From contig JARCOQ010000016.1 of NCBI GenBank assembly GCA_029207755.1, positions 16,203,307-16,267,306 on the forward strand: a stretch of DNA of 64,000 bases, read 5' to 3'. The position numbers and the translations under genes are program-made. This document shows positions 26,401 to 41,400 of the stretch, piece after piece (the stretch's first letter is position 1; each line of letters opens with the position of its first letter). Under the pieces are notes generated by a model. The model had not been told where the DNA came from, made no database searches, and saw nothing but the letters and a program-made list of their open reading frames with translations. Source of the stretch: Chamaea fasciata (Eukaryota; Chordata; Aves; Passeriformes; Sylviidae).

Positions 26401-29400
26401 TTTAAATAGCTCGTTTTGTAGTCACTTTGGGCTACCAACCACTGAAAACCATTGCAGCAGACACCAGCTGTGCCTACCCTTGCAACCAAGGTGGAGCCAG
26501 GAGCAGCTCTGTAGAAAGAATCTGTTGTAAGGACCTGGCATATGTACAATACATGCCACTAAGCTCTATTTTGCATTAGCTGTAGTGCAGGCTTCTAGAC
26601 TGAATGTCCAAAACATGTTGGAGTGCATTAGGTGTACTTCAGGGGTACCTGTGTCAAAGAGAATCCAGCTCGTGTGCCATGAGACAACTTGTTGGGGGTT
26701 AGGTTTGTTCCTTTTTTTTTTTTTACTCTAAAGAATTCTTTTCCCCATAGGTTACTAAAGAGACTAAGTCTTGGATGCTTAAGAGTACTTGACCAAAACA
26801 AAGAGGTGGCCAAAGTTTGGAGGGGGACATAACACAAGTTTTTAGGGTAGGTAAAGGACGGAGCTGGAGGCAGCTTCGCTCTTTGCTGCTTGCTGCAAGA
26901 GGAGTTCACTGTCACCGGAGGGGTTCACTCCTGGGAGGCCTGCCGTAATCTGCTCCCTTGCCCTGGAATTCTGAGCTTTCTCTGCCTGTCCTGCTGGAGC
27001 TGGGCCAGCCCTGTCCCGCCCTCGAAGCTTCTTCCGCACTGCCCCTTTTGCTACAGTGTGACCCTGCACCCCTTTGTCCTGCCCATGAGACATCAATTTT
27101 GAAGAATTAAGGACTTTAGTTAAACTAGATATTGCTGAGGTAAGATAGATAAACTCCCCTTTGTTAACAGAAGTCAGATTTAAGGAACTGATAAATCATG
27201 AGGCGTGTCAACTTATGTTTGTGTATTCTGACTCATCAATAGACTCCAAGAATACAAGAGAATCATAAATCAAATAGTCCTGAGAAAACAGGATTCAGTT
27301 GGCACACAACACTAAAAGGTTAAAAAGTCAAAGCGAAGAAGACTCACTTACTTCATCATTTTGAGACCCAACCCCATAAAAAGGACCACCAACTCATTTC
27401 AAAGAACAAACCACGCATGCTTAATAGCTTTTGGCTAATTACCATACGAAGCAGGGAATGGGATGTACCAGAGTTATGAATACACATTTGTGGTTTGGGT
27501 ATTCAATACTCCCGTACATAAAAAGACCCTGTGATCTTCTGTGAGCGGCACGTGTATTTGGGAGCTATCCCGCATGCTGCCCAGCGTCGTAATTAAACAT
27601 ACACTTTCTAACTTTAAACTGTTAGAGAGTCTTTGTCTGTCATAGTTGGATAACGGCATTAGATCAATATTCATATTTTTTTAATAATTCACCCAGACAT
27701 CCTGCCACTGCAGCCACCGGCCCGGGACTTTTCCACTGTTTCCAGCTTGGTGCTCTGAGGATCCTGCAGGGGCACCGAGACTAAACTGCCCTGGGTTTTT
27801 GTGAAGCAAAGCCCTCAAGGTTCTTAGTACAGTTTTGTTATTAATGCTGTAGCTGTTGTTTTTGTTAGCTTTGTTTTACATACTAATAAAGAATTGCTAT
27901 CCCTATCCCCAAATCTTTGCCTAAGAGCCTCTAACTACAAATTTATAATTAGAAAAAAAGGGACAGGGCGAGTGGTTTACATTCTCCATTCCAAGGGAAA
28001 CTCCAGCTTTCCCTGGTAGATACCTGTCTTCCCAAACCGGGACCCAACTCCATAGTGAGTCCAAGTGCAGTTGAGTATTGAATGATTTCCCTGCACCTTT
28101 CAAGGCACATTTGTGATCCAAACTAAGTCTTCAACATCACATATTACCACTGAGATCCTTGGTCACGAGACAAATGTACTGAAATTATTACAGGGCTTGG
28201 AAGGCTGAGGTTTGACAAGGTTTAGGACCAGAGATCACAGCTGCTATGTTGTTTCTCACCTTTAGCACTGCAGTAAGACACACAGTTAATACATTCTTCC
28301 CCCTCAAAGCCTAATTGCACATCTAGGGAGAGCACATAGTTCTCATCTCGATCCAAATCCCAGAACCTAAGGCACACAAAACAAGAATGTTAACAATGCT
28401 TTGCTTTCCAGGTGTCTTGCCAAACAGTCAACAGGATGCTGTACATGACATTAATTTACTATTTCCACAATACCTAGGTTATTCAGTTTTTAAAATTAAA
28501 TTTTCAGCATCTGCCTCTAGAGTGTGAGTTTCTTAACAGTCTCCTCCCTTTTCCTTTGACTCTTTAATCTGCAGCACGTTTAGGGATATTAGCCTATGAA
28601 GAAAGAAGTCAGAAGCAAGCAAGTGCAGCTTTAAAAAAAAAAATAAAAAAGTGAGGGGTAGTTGCAATTTTCTTCCTCCCTAATTATGCTTCCTCCTCTA
28701 TTTTAAGAATATTCCTGCGTTAGCCAGTAGTCCTTTGGATTCCAGATTTATTTTCTAGAACTAAATATTGCCATGAAACTACTCCTTCTTGATACTCAGT
28801 GTTTATTAACAAAAATTTAATTTTGTTAAAATAACAAAAGATTCTGTGTGACAGTAGCAGACAGAGACTCAATAAAGGGAAATACTGATATTAATGGAAC
28901 ACTCCCACCCTGCTAGGGTCCACTTTGGACCACCATGACCAAAAGGTTAGAGGAACATGTAGAGCAGGACATAGTAAAGACAAGGAAGAAAAGATGGCCA
29001 AAAAGGTAAAACTACAGAACACAGTAACATAACAGCATGGCAAAGCAACATACTTTAAAGGATTAGGGACAGAAGTAATTTAAATACTTGTCTTATATTG
29101 CAGTAAAGGAAACATCCTGAAAGGAAGCACTTTTTTCTGGTTGCTGATGCTACGAGTATCCTAAGGATCAGACAGTAACATTGGCAAGAAGAGCAAAGCG
29201 GTTTTATTTTCATGCAAAACCCCCAGCAGGATTTATTTTCAGAAGAAATCAGTAATAGCACTCAAGGAAGGAACAGAGTATGTTGCACTGCCTGACAAAA
29301 TAAAATACCTAGAAAGAAAGCAAACCGTACCAAATTAGTTTCTGTCCTTGAGAAATTTTTTTTTTCATTTCTCTACCTGTTTTGGCAAACAAAATTAGGA

Positions 29401-32400
29401 AATGTGGGGAATTTTTTCATTATTGCTTAAAAACCCCCAACCAACATTTCAGCAAAATATTCAGTTCATTACAGACTGTAACTTTTAGCTGGCCCTTCTT
29501 GGGGCAGCAGGAACAGCTTTCATTCTTACCTGATGACTGTCTCACCTAGTGCTGTAACAACCAGACTATCGTCTATTAAAATTATGTCTGCAGAATGACC
29601 AGTCTTCCCACTCAACTTCACCTGTTAACCATAAGCAAATAAATATATTTACAGAAGGTGTGAGGAGCACACTGAATGACACTAAGCATCTGAACTGCAC
29701 AACTTGGCTAAAAAGTAAAAAATATGAAAATAACTAGACCTAACTGTCAATTGACAGACATATTGAGACAGTGAATTCGGACAATGATCACCATAAAATG
29801 CATCAAGACTGCATGCATAAATTTCATAAAACAAACCTTGTAGTGGGTTAATTAAGTAAATAAGGAGCAGCATTTTACTCTTGTATTAGGTCTTTTCCTA
29901 AAATTTAATAAAGATTCCTTTAAAATGTGAAATTTCAGATCTTACTTTTAGTCAAACATAAGTAATGATCAATAAGAAGTGGACACTCCTGTAATACACA
30001 AGTGTCTAATCTTTTTCTGTCTTGAATAAAAAGAAAAAACATCTTAGGAAAGTGAAGGTTTGGGGCCTACCCACAAGCAGCATTTTGTAATAGCACAGGG
30101 CAGGGTATGAGACATTTCCTCTTTAATTTCCAGAGATCCTCTGTTAGTCTTTCCACTGAGGAGACATGTTGCAGCAGCTCTCTTGTTAGAGACACAGACT
30201 TCTCGTTTATCACAGCATGAAAAGGGTCCTGGTTTATTCCTCTTTATAGCTTAATCATCCTGACTCCAACTATTCACTGATTCCAGCTGCAGCAAGCTCC
30301 CGCTGTAGATTTCTCTTGCAGCCTCTGACTGGTGGTTATTTCCTGCTAAACTATGACTGCAGGTATCAGTTTGCAGACTCTGAGTGCAGGCTTTTACGCA
30401 GCTAGACTATGACTGCAGGTTCCAGTAACAGGCTCTTACTGCAGACACAGACTGACCTCACAGCTGTGATTCGCTTCCCCAGGATCCTCCTCCTTCTCCT
30501 TCATGATCCTCCCCTCAGCACCTAACCCACTTCCTTTTATCACACTTATCATTATTCGATATAGCTATGACTCATGAGGAGCAAGGCTGTATTGGGGAAT
30601 TAACACAGCTGTTACTTATCAGAGGTGAGGTCACCTGTATTCCCTTCTCCTACAGAGATACAGGCCTGTGATGGGGTGGAGACAGTTTCTTCATGTATCT
30701 GAGGTTTGGTAACCAAATAGTCCATGTTTTGTTCTCCTTCCTTCCATGGCATCACTCCCAGTGAGTTGGCATATGACACCAGCATGCTCTGTAGGAATTT
30801 CCGCCATGTTTTGCATACACTGGATGTTGTCTAGATTAGCAGGAAATTGCTCATTATTTGAAAATACTATCTCCAGCACCACTAATTCTCTCAGGTACCA
30901 GATACCTTGCTCCATGGTGTTCCACTTGTCTCAGTGCACTAAAAGGTCATCTTTCCAAGGAAACCTTCCCCTCACATTTGACAGGGAGTTGCGTCCAGAG
31001 GCTGAGAGTTTCTGGTCTTTTCCTGATCCCCTGGTCAATACTTGGATCCCAGGACATGGATCCCAATTGCAAAGTGTCATTACCATTTAATTTCATAGTG
31101 AGCCATGACAGCCCAGCATCAGAGCACCCATGTCACCAGGGCCTCACCTGACCGGAGGCTGAAATCTTTTCTCATGTCTTGCAGCTCATTCGGATAGGGT
31201 TCGGCTGATTATCTCTGGCCCTGCTGCTTCCTCCTGTTGTGAGCACCCTGCTTCCTCTTCAGCACTCCCTACATGAACTGATTTGGTCTTTGATTTCTTC
31301 TTCTGAATACAGGCAACTGCTCTTAGCACAGGTTGTTCTTGTGGGTAAGCTGCAGTTTGAATGGCCCTGGTGCCTGCTGCTTTGCTTTCCTCCTCCTCCC
31401 TCTGATGGTGCTGTATAGAAACAAGCAGTGTCCAAGAAATAGTAGCCAGGGTACAGCACATTCCGTAACTTTGCACCTCTCTGGAACTGCCAAGCAATTT
31501 TCTTTCAAACATCTCATCAGGGCCCTGCAGTTGTTCAGGGGTGAACTTCCAAACCAGGAGTAGAGTACTCCTTCAAAAGCTGGCCCATTTTCTCCCACAT
31601 GCCACACCACTAATGACTATCCATCCTGGGACACATCTCTGAACAACTTCCCTAGAAATCTCTGTCCTGAATCTTAACATGGTGTACCCTGGACAAAGGA
31701 GACATGGTAGACCTATGAATGAGGGAATGCTTCCCTTAATGACCAAAGAGAATTCAAAATTCTCAAAAGCTATTGTAGCAGACCTGAAGGAGAAGAGGAT
31801 AAAAGGCTGGGAAAAATCATCCTTTCCTCTTACCCCCACAGGCTGGGTATGATCATTAATGAATACTCAGAGGTAGGAGCCAAGGCCAGGACAGGAGAAC
31901 ACTGAATACACATCAGAAAGGACCCCCATTGCCTTTGATGTTATCACGCCATAAATTGTTATCACAGAGTTCAGCAATCTTGATCTTTGTCCCTGCTTTG
32001 AAACAGAACACTGTGGTGGATACATAGCGCATTTACGGTAGCATATACAGGGTTAGGTATCACACTCACATGAACAGACCAAGAATTGGCACCAGAGAGT
32101 TCTCTACCTGAAACACAAATGCTTAGATCAAAGTTATCTCAATCCACTTGAGCCTTACCTTGGGCACCAATTAAATGTGGTGATTTAATACCAGCAAAAA
32201 ATTAAATACCAAATAAATCATGGCCCTTCTCCTGCCCCTTCCAGTAAGAGAGGGACACAGGCAGAGACTATGGATTGAGATGATTTACTGAAAGCAAAAT
32301 TCAATGGAATAAGAAACACAAAGTAACAACAGCAATATGAATTTTAAAAATTATCCAAAACCGAAAGGTGTTTTAGCCACAAAAAATTAGTTTTACGTGG

Positions 32401-35400
32401 CTGCTGAGAGCAAAACCAAAATGGTAGATGCTCCCCATAGGTTGCATCTACTTGCCTTCCCCAGGCTCCTGCACGCCATCGCAAACAAAGGCATATGGAG
32501 AGAGGCTTCCTGCCCCCCAGGGCAAGACAACAAAAAACAATGGCAAACAGCCCCCCTGAAAGCTGGGTCATTCAAGAGATTGCACTGCAGCCCCGCTGGG
32601 CTCAGTTCCACACAAGTGCCTTCACCATCGCTTCTACCACTCCACCATACTGGGGGTTGATCGTAGAGGTCACTGCCACTTCCCTGCAATTCTGCTGCAC
32701 ACCTTCTGGCCTGGCTTAGCTGGAATGGGCTTGACTGGACTGGGGGCCTCCCCTGCCACCTGCCTCCAGCCTCCCTGCTGGTGCTGCCATTCAGCACACA
32801 TCACTTCTGTATTCCACCGCTTTCCTTTCAGCACCGTGTCCCATAGCTGCGTCTCAGAGAAAACGGGAGAGGGTGGATGGCAGGGGCAGAAGGTAGAGTC
32901 TGCAGTGCTGATGCTGACAACCTTCCCATGAGGGAGAGCAAGGCAGAATGGTGCCCACTTCTGGGGTGTGTGCATTTTCTCCCCGAAACCAGTGATGATA
33001 TAGATGATACAGAATAACTTAGCTGCACATACATGGTGCTAAGCGCTGCACCTACATGGTGCTAAGCACTGCCCACCTCTGCAACCGGGACAACTGCAAT
33101 TTCCAATTTTTTCTCTAATTCACCAAGAAACTGAAAGTAAGTATCAAAAAATTATGATAGGGTCAAAATGAAAAAAAACTATGAAAATCAGGAAGACAAG
33201 ATGAAAACCATCTTTCCAAGTTCAGTAAGACATCACTCTATTCCACTTTTAGATGAGCTATTGTTGCTTCTTCATCAACATATTACCTGAGAAACAAATA
33301 TCAGAGTTGATTAATTTGAAAGCAAAATAATGAAAATCCAAAAAAACAAAACAAAAAAATACTTATAAAGAATAAATACTGCAACTTTACTATGTAGTAT
33401 GACTCTCACCTTCATGAGCTCTTCTGCCTCTCCCTCGGGAGAAACGGCATGTAAGGACAACTGCAGATTCTCTGTTATTACAAGTAAAACATCTCTTTCC
33501 TCTAGCAACAGGAGCTTTTGGACCAGACTGTCTGTGGACAGTACCTGCCTTGTCTTCCCTTTCTCATTCACACAGTGCACAGAACCTGTAGCACAAATAA
33601 ACAAGGCGCAGATTTTAGTCGACAGCTTTTAGCCACAAAAGCCAAAGTTGATGCTTTCTACCTTAATAAAACATTCCCCATGTGCTGAAAAGGTAAAAAT
33701 AACAAAAATTCTTTCATTTTCTAGTTTGGCTCAAGGTAGTGACCATGACAGCTGACCAGAGCAATAAACCAAAGCATATTTTTTTCCCCATTTAGAAAAT
33801 CCAAAGGGGAATACTTTAACTAATTTTAAACTGGAAGTAAACTTTCTGTATGAATGACAGCTTCACTCATTTGTAAGACTGAAATCTTCAGTCTTATAAA
33901 AAAATCTGTGAAAAAAGAATGACAGCTAAGAATTCATTCAATTTACAGCAGAGTTTATATGACAGAAAACTGTGGACCTGAAGTTCTTCATTGTTTAGGA
34001 AACACTGCACCACACACCAAATTCAGCTTTAATCCATAATTTGACTGGCAAATGGGGCAGTTTTTCTAAAAACACTGACAACAGCAACTAATGCACCTAT
34101 CAACATTGTAAAAGCCATCATAATGTCATCAAGTTGTACTACTCTATAAATCATAGAGTCTCAGAATCATTAAGCTTGGAAACACCTCCAAAATCTTCAA
34201 GTCCAACCTCTGATCAAGTACCACCACACCCACTAAACCGCATCATGAAGCATCACATATAGCCATTTTTGAACACTTCCTAGGATGACGGTTCCACCAC
34301 TGCCCTGGGCAGCCCATTCCAGTGTTTAACAACTCTTCCTGGGAAGAAATTCCTCCTGATGTCCAGTCTGCCCTCCCCTGGGGAGAAGCAAAGTGTTGAC
34401 AGCTTGTTTGACCAATTAGAGAGTTAGAAACACCCGTGGACTACACAGGTTAAAAATCAGAGAATCTCGGGAATTTCCCTCTTCGCTGTCCAGCCTGCCA
34501 GCACGTAACCGGCCTGGCCTGCTCTGTTCAGTGGGCAGGTGGGCCAGGCCCCCACCGCTCCACCTGGTCTGGCCCCCGGGCCCCAGCAGCTGCCGGCGGG
34601 GTAAGGGAAGGCCGCAGCTATTAACATCAGCCAACCTTAAAGACTGCCCCACCACCTGCCGGGCCAAGGGAGATGTTCCTGAGCCCCAGGAGCAGCTCCG
34701 AGCCCACCCCAGTGTTACTGAGGGGTGGGGAGGAGGCATCCAACAGCCTTACCTACTGAGATCTTGGCCAGCTGTTTCTGAGCCTCCTCCCATCAGCTCG
34801 GCTTTGCAATCTAACACCCTGAGCCACAGCCTAAGAGGGAGAGACCTGGGCAAGAATTAAACTCTTTCACTGCACATATGAAGCTTGCAAAGCATTGACT
34901 TTTCTCTGAGTGAGAGAACAGCCAGACTAAGAGACATGTAAAGAGACACTATGAAGATATCAGGGTCAGTTAAGGAAGAGTTGCATCTTAGATGAGGAGA
35001 TGGAGAAGATGTCTTGGTTTTAGGGCTGAAAGTCTTTTGTGAACCATGGTTAACAGATTGTAATATGCTAGAATATCCCCTTAAACTGTGAAAAAATATG
35101 CATTGGGGAGATGATGAGAGTGTGGAGATTGTCAGTTTGAGCAAAGGTATTTGTGATGGACTAAGTAAATATTGAAATAGCTGTGATCTAATGGAGAATT
35201 TTGAACAGATGAAGATAAAGATATGAAGCCCTCTGCCCCCCAGGAAAAACAAAGACCTCTGTTTCTTCAGATGGAGATGATTTTAGAGATAGTGAAGAAA
35301 ACCCTTTGCTTTTGGAACCATTCATCTTTAAAATGATACCTCAATGGCCCATATGCAGCTGCAGGAAAGGCAGCATAATATGGGAGGAATTCCACAACTG

Positions 35401-38400
35401 CAGATTTTCCTGGGCGGCTGCTTCTCACAAGAGTTAAGAGCCACAAGCAGACTGTTCTTTCTTCTGGAAAGTTACCATAACAGACCAAAAGAGACTTCCC
35501 TCTCTAAATGAACCGATGAAAGACTATTTTATAAGTGGTAAACTGACCTAGAGTTCCAAGTTTTGTCTTTATATGTTGTCTGTGAGAAAGAAAAGAAGCT
35601 GTTGGGGAAGAAGAAAGTGTTTTGAAGGTTTCATTCTGATTATTAAATTTTTTTTCTCTTACAGTTTTGTTAATAAACCTGTCTTTATACCTTTTAAGTT
35701 CTGAGCCTGCTTTGCTTTTCTCTTAATCCTATCTCACAGCAGAAAAAGAGTAAATGATTTTAGAAGACAGTCAAACCACTACACTAATTTTGGGAAACAG
35801 AAATTGGTGAACGTGAAACCACTACGCCCATATTGTGGGATCAGCCCAGCACACAGGGAGTTTCTGGGTGCCAGCACATGCAGCTGGGGCATGTCCAGCT
35901 CTCACACACCAGCACCCCCAAGCTCTTCTCAAGACATTTGGGAGTTACAGCAGATCACTGACTACACTAAGAACTGAGTCCAAAATATGTATGTCCAAAC
36001 CTATCGTTATGATTTGGGACGGCTCAAATAACAACACGTAGAACTCTGGTTCTTCGGAGGGCTTATAGCAAAAGTTTATTGAAAGACAGACTCTTTTATA
36101 CAGTGTTTCAGTACAATCAATATGATCAGTCATTCAGAGCATCACCTCCGGACAGTTTCTTACAAGTAAACAACAGTTAGAAAATCATCAGCTGCTAACA
36201 CTTTTCCACCTTAACAGTTCCTCACCTTCCAAGGATTGTTTTGATTCCTCCTTACAATTTCCCAGACCAGTGTAAGAGAGCTCTGTACTTGGCTTTCCCA
36301 CAGGCCCAAGCTACTGTCTGAAGTCTAGAAATCCATGTTCTGACCACTGCCAGTTCCCACATAAACCATTCCAAGCAATGAGGCTGCGCACAAGGAACAG
36401 TCAGTATCATTTGATTGAAATTTGAGAAGTATGACAAGGAGGCTGTCTTGGGGTGACTTTATGATACTGTATCCCTTATCATCTGCTTTATGCCCAGACA
36501 CTGGTCCTGTAACTTTAAGCTAGGTCTGGGAGAGGGGGGGAAGCCAGGGGAATTCTTTCAGCAGTTTGTGTGCAAACACATATACTCCCCCAAGCCTTTT
36601 TCAGGAGAGAGAAGGAAAGTTAAATTCTTTTGCTTTTAGCTAGCTTCTTTTTGTTAGCTGAGGCAAGAAGTTTTTCCCAAGAGTGTGGTTTCTTTTTCTA
36701 GAACTGTTCAGCTTTGCTCCAGTCTGAAAAAAACAGACCATCACCAGGAGCCCCACACTGTGGCCAAGATGGGGGAGGCTGCAGGGACATCACATCCCAG
36801 CTCTGGACCTCTGGAGAAGCCAAGCAGGACTCTAAAGTCCAACAGCTTTCTCTGCAGCGAGAAGGTTTTAATATCTAACATTCATTCTTGTTCCCATGCC
36901 TGCGTGCACTCTGTGTGTTAAATAAACAGTTTTTTCCACTTTCCTTCAAGAAGTTCCTTTTGTTTGATGGGGGGAGGGCATGCTGCAAACATGCCTTTTT
37001 TTCAAAGGAGATGCCCCTTTCAAGACATTTCCTCCTAACTTGTCTCAAACCGAGACAGAGGCCCAGGCCAAGGACAGCACCCACACAACACAGAGCCTGT
37101 CCCTAGATGAGGCTCTGCACCACCAAAACAGTGGTTTTGAATGTGAGGACAGAATGAGCACAGCTTCTCAAAGCTTTTCTCCTTGTACCTTTATGAAGCA
37201 CCCTGTGTCCATTTTCTATTTAAATGGTACCTTTCTAGTAAAGAGGGCTGTATTCACACATTAAAAGAAGGTACAGTCTACTGCTCTGCAGATGATCCCT
37301 GCAGCTGGCCCATGCCACTTCTGCAAGCTGTACTGGTGTAAACAAGGGGTGTCAGTTTTGGTAGAACACTGAATCAAATTGCAACGGAACTCCAGAACCA
37401 GCATAACTGAAATGTTTTCAGAGCAGCTAACACTTGAATCAAGAGGATTACTTGAATCACCTACCAGAAACACCCATTATGCAACTTCTCACGCACATTC
37501 TGGCTCCAGTTCAGAGAGAGCAAGTTACACCAGAAAAGAATTGGGGTGGGAAGAAAATTAGCTTAGAGCAAACTAGTACCCAGAAGACTAAAAGGGACAG
37601 GAAAAGATAGGGAAGAGTAAAAGGCAAGGAAGAGGAAAATGCAGAGAAGAACCTATATTAGGGAGAAAACTAACAAAACAGATTCTCAGACTTTTTTTGT
37701 TCCATAAGACTGAAGCACCATTTCAAAGCATGAGAAAAAAGTGAAAAGCAAATTCAGAATTTAAGAGGTATGTTTTATCAGAATTTGCCTATTTATAGAA
37801 AGAAGAACCCACAACAAATGCATTGTTTTGAAGCTTTGCACAAAAGCTATTATCATCTACACACGTGTGTTAGAGATTGTTTTCCTCATACTCACTTCTT
37901 CAGGCCTGACTAACCCAGTACCTCTGATGTCCTTGCGAACAAGACCACCCTGAAGGTGATAAGATTTCATTAATTTTATTCATTTCTTACCAAACATTCT
38001 ACAACTCCTATGAATACTCTACCCCACTGCGTATATGAATATGAGGGATATATAAATATACCCCACACGTCAGATATATGAAACAAGACTGTCATGCACT
38101 GAGCTATTTTGACGCACTAAGGAAACAACTTCCCAGACAAATGGAGAAGTGGTTTTGCTCTTACCATCTGTCAAAGTGATAAAGAAGGAGAGTCCTTCCT
38201 GGACTGCCGTTTTCAGAGGTGGTCCTATTCCAGCTTTCTTCCAGTTAAACATATCCAAGGCTTTTTCATCCCCACCCACAGCTGCTTTTGCCAGCTGTAC
38301 AAAGTCCCTGCAAAGAGAGATATTTCATTCCCAATTCTTTTCATAACAGAGTAGTTTCAGTCTCAAAGAATGGAGGAGTAGTTAATAAAGCATCTGTATT

Positions 38401-41400
38401 TATCTATGAAGAGAATAAAGATGTTTCATACACTGATTGAAAAAAGGACAAACTCAAAGAGATACAAAACGAAATTTCAATATTAGTTTTTATTTGCATT
38501 GTTTCACATTTTTTTTCAAAATGCATCACTATTTTTTAAATGCATCATTTATTTTTTTTTCACAGAGATGTGAAACAGAAAAGCCCAGACGATGAAAACA
38601 GAAAAGCCCAGACAAGGAAAACTCTTCTTTTTTACTACAGCTGCTTCCTATTTCTTGCTTGGACAGGAAAGAGAGAATGTTTAAGAACTGACTTTTAATT
38701 TAATTGTTTTTGACAATAATAAAATTATAATTGTGTTCCCGGTGTGTTTATGGCTTTCCACAATCAGCAATATTGCTAATTAGAAGAACTAAGACAGAAG
38801 AGTCAATAGCACCAGACAGAAGATGTGGAGAAGAGAAAGGAATCAGTTGCTGCACACAGGACACAGAGCCAGCTACCAGAGTGGAAGAAGGGCTTGGAAA
38901 TATAGGGCACTGAGGAGAAGAACATTTTTTAATAGACTTAAAAATAGTACATTTGTGGGTAGGACTTTTGTCCTGTAGAACAAGACAAAGACCTGCAGAG
39001 CTCTGACAAGGCCAATACTCACTCGCCAGGAGGGGGTGGCCAAAACACACAGTGACACAAGCATTTCCCATACTCCTGCTTAATCAGGGCAGGGCCCTGG
39101 ACTCTGCCTCGATGGTCCATCTTCCAAAGAAACAAGACACCGTGCTAGAAAAAGACAAGTTAATTCATTACCCTTTGCACACAGATGAGAATCCAGACTC
39201 CAGCTACTCACTGCACATAAAAATAAATATTTTATTGACAGCAACACCCTTGCTTTTGTTTAGCTGACACATACAATTACTCCCACTTTAAACTAAGCCA
39301 CAGGGAATCAAAGTTATCTTTAACATTATATCATTTGCTTACTTAAAATCAAACTATCTAAAAAAAGCTGGTTGGTCCTATCCATTTTTAGTTAAATCAC
39401 ACTGCCAGAGTAATTAAATGGAACAGTCTTGGTTTTCTTCTGCAAGTAGCAGATATAAATATTTGTCTTGATAATGTCCTTTCCATGTTTTTTTTCTTGC
39501 AAGTAGTCTGATAGCTTATCTTTTAGCAATTGAAATAAAGGATAGCAGAGCACACGCATCCCTCAGTAAGCGCACGTAAAACTGATGTAGATGAACATGG
39601 CTATATGATTAGACACAGAAAGACTAAGGGCAGAATTTCTGAAGCTTTCTCCTCTTTCAGAGCAGATATTCAAGAAGTTACTTTTAGAAAAATAATCAAG
39701 TAACTAGAATAATCACAGATGCTAAAGAAAGGAAGTTTGGTTAGCTAATGAACTCAACAGTGGTCAACACAGGCCAGCCCTCAAGCCTGGCACAGGTTCT
39801 GACATAACTCACACCCTGAAGTGCCAGCTCAGAAGCAACAAACCCCTGGTGACTGTTAAGAATGGAGACAAATTCCAACAAATTGACTTACACTACATCC
39901 TTGTAGCTGGAATGCTAAGATAATTATTTATTGTTGTATACAGTGCTAATGAAACCAAATTGCATTTGGGAAACTTCCATGTAAGCACTACATGAAAAAA
40001 CCCAGCAACAATTTTCAATATCAAGTTCAATCTCATTTTATTCATTAAGATAGATAACAATAAAGCAGCATTAGAATTTGCTCTGTTTTTATTTATTGTT
40101 TTCAATGAAGTATCATCCTTCTCTTAGAAGTGAAAAACTGGTAGCAGGGTCATTTATTCTTCACAACTCTAACTAGAAGTCACACAAGATGCATCTGAGG
40201 CCTTCCACTTTCTTTCTTTTTTTCCCCAAGATTCAAAGTTCTAACTTCTTTTCAACAGTAAGATGGCACTAGTTATACCATCCAAAATTTTTAATTAAGT
40301 GCAATGTACCTTTCAGCTTAAAGAATGCCACTCAGCTGTGCAACTGTGACAGTGCTCTACTCCCGTCCCAAGAGGACACCCGCAGTTCATAAAATGTCAG
40401 CTAATTACCTCTGAAAATCACAGGATCCTATGAACTTATTGGTTTCTCCTCTCACTCTTCCATCAGCTTTATGTCACCAATTTCCAAGTATCCCAACTAA
40501 AACCACCTGCAGCATTTATAAGCTGGAGGAAAAGCCTGCACCTTTCTAAAGCTGCCGACCTTCCTTCCATCTCCTTCTAGATATTCCAGCCCGTATCCAT
40601 ATAACCTATTTGCAGTCTCAATTCCTAGTTTGGAACACATGAGATTGGAAACAAAAAAGGCTCACTACCTCTCCTAAGTGTCACTGGAAAGGATGCAGAA
40701 GTTGTCTGTTTTCAAATTATATTTTTAAAAGACACAGGACATTGACCTTATGATCTATCTAAATGTCCTTTCCAAATGGAGATATTCTCTGATTCTATCC
40801 TGTAACTTCTCAATCATTTTTAAAAACCCAAAGCTTTAGTTCCTTAGTATGAAAGCTATTTGCCTTACAAATAGGCTTTCATTATAAGAAAGCACCTAGA
40901 TCCTCTCTGTGATCAAAACGTGGAAATTATGCATATTATTTTTACTTAAAACAAATCTGCCTCAAAGAGGGAGAGTCTGATGGTGCTGCAGTGGAACCCA
41001 CAAACATTATAACTGTCCAGGTTCCAGGTGAACCACAAGGGCAGTCACAGCCAGCAGCAGTCTGTGGAAACGAAGAAGTCTAAGATGAAATCAGAGCACC
41101 TAGTTATTAAGAAAAGAAGGCCCTCACAACCCACAGGGGAGCCAGAGGTTGAGATCATCACCAAGTCCCTGACGTATGAAAGTCTCCATAATTTGCAAAA
41201 AGATACTGTACAACAGGGGTGTGAGGCTTATACAGCCTGGTTACTTAAGGTCTGGGACCTTATAGGTACAGGTGTGCAACTCGATAGTAGCAAGGCAAGG
41301 AATTTGGGACCCTTGACCCAAGACGCAGGTGTGACTCAGTTACTTGTAAGAGAGCCAGGGCCCCTTTCCCTCTGGGAGCAGCGTAAGGGAGAGGTTTGTT

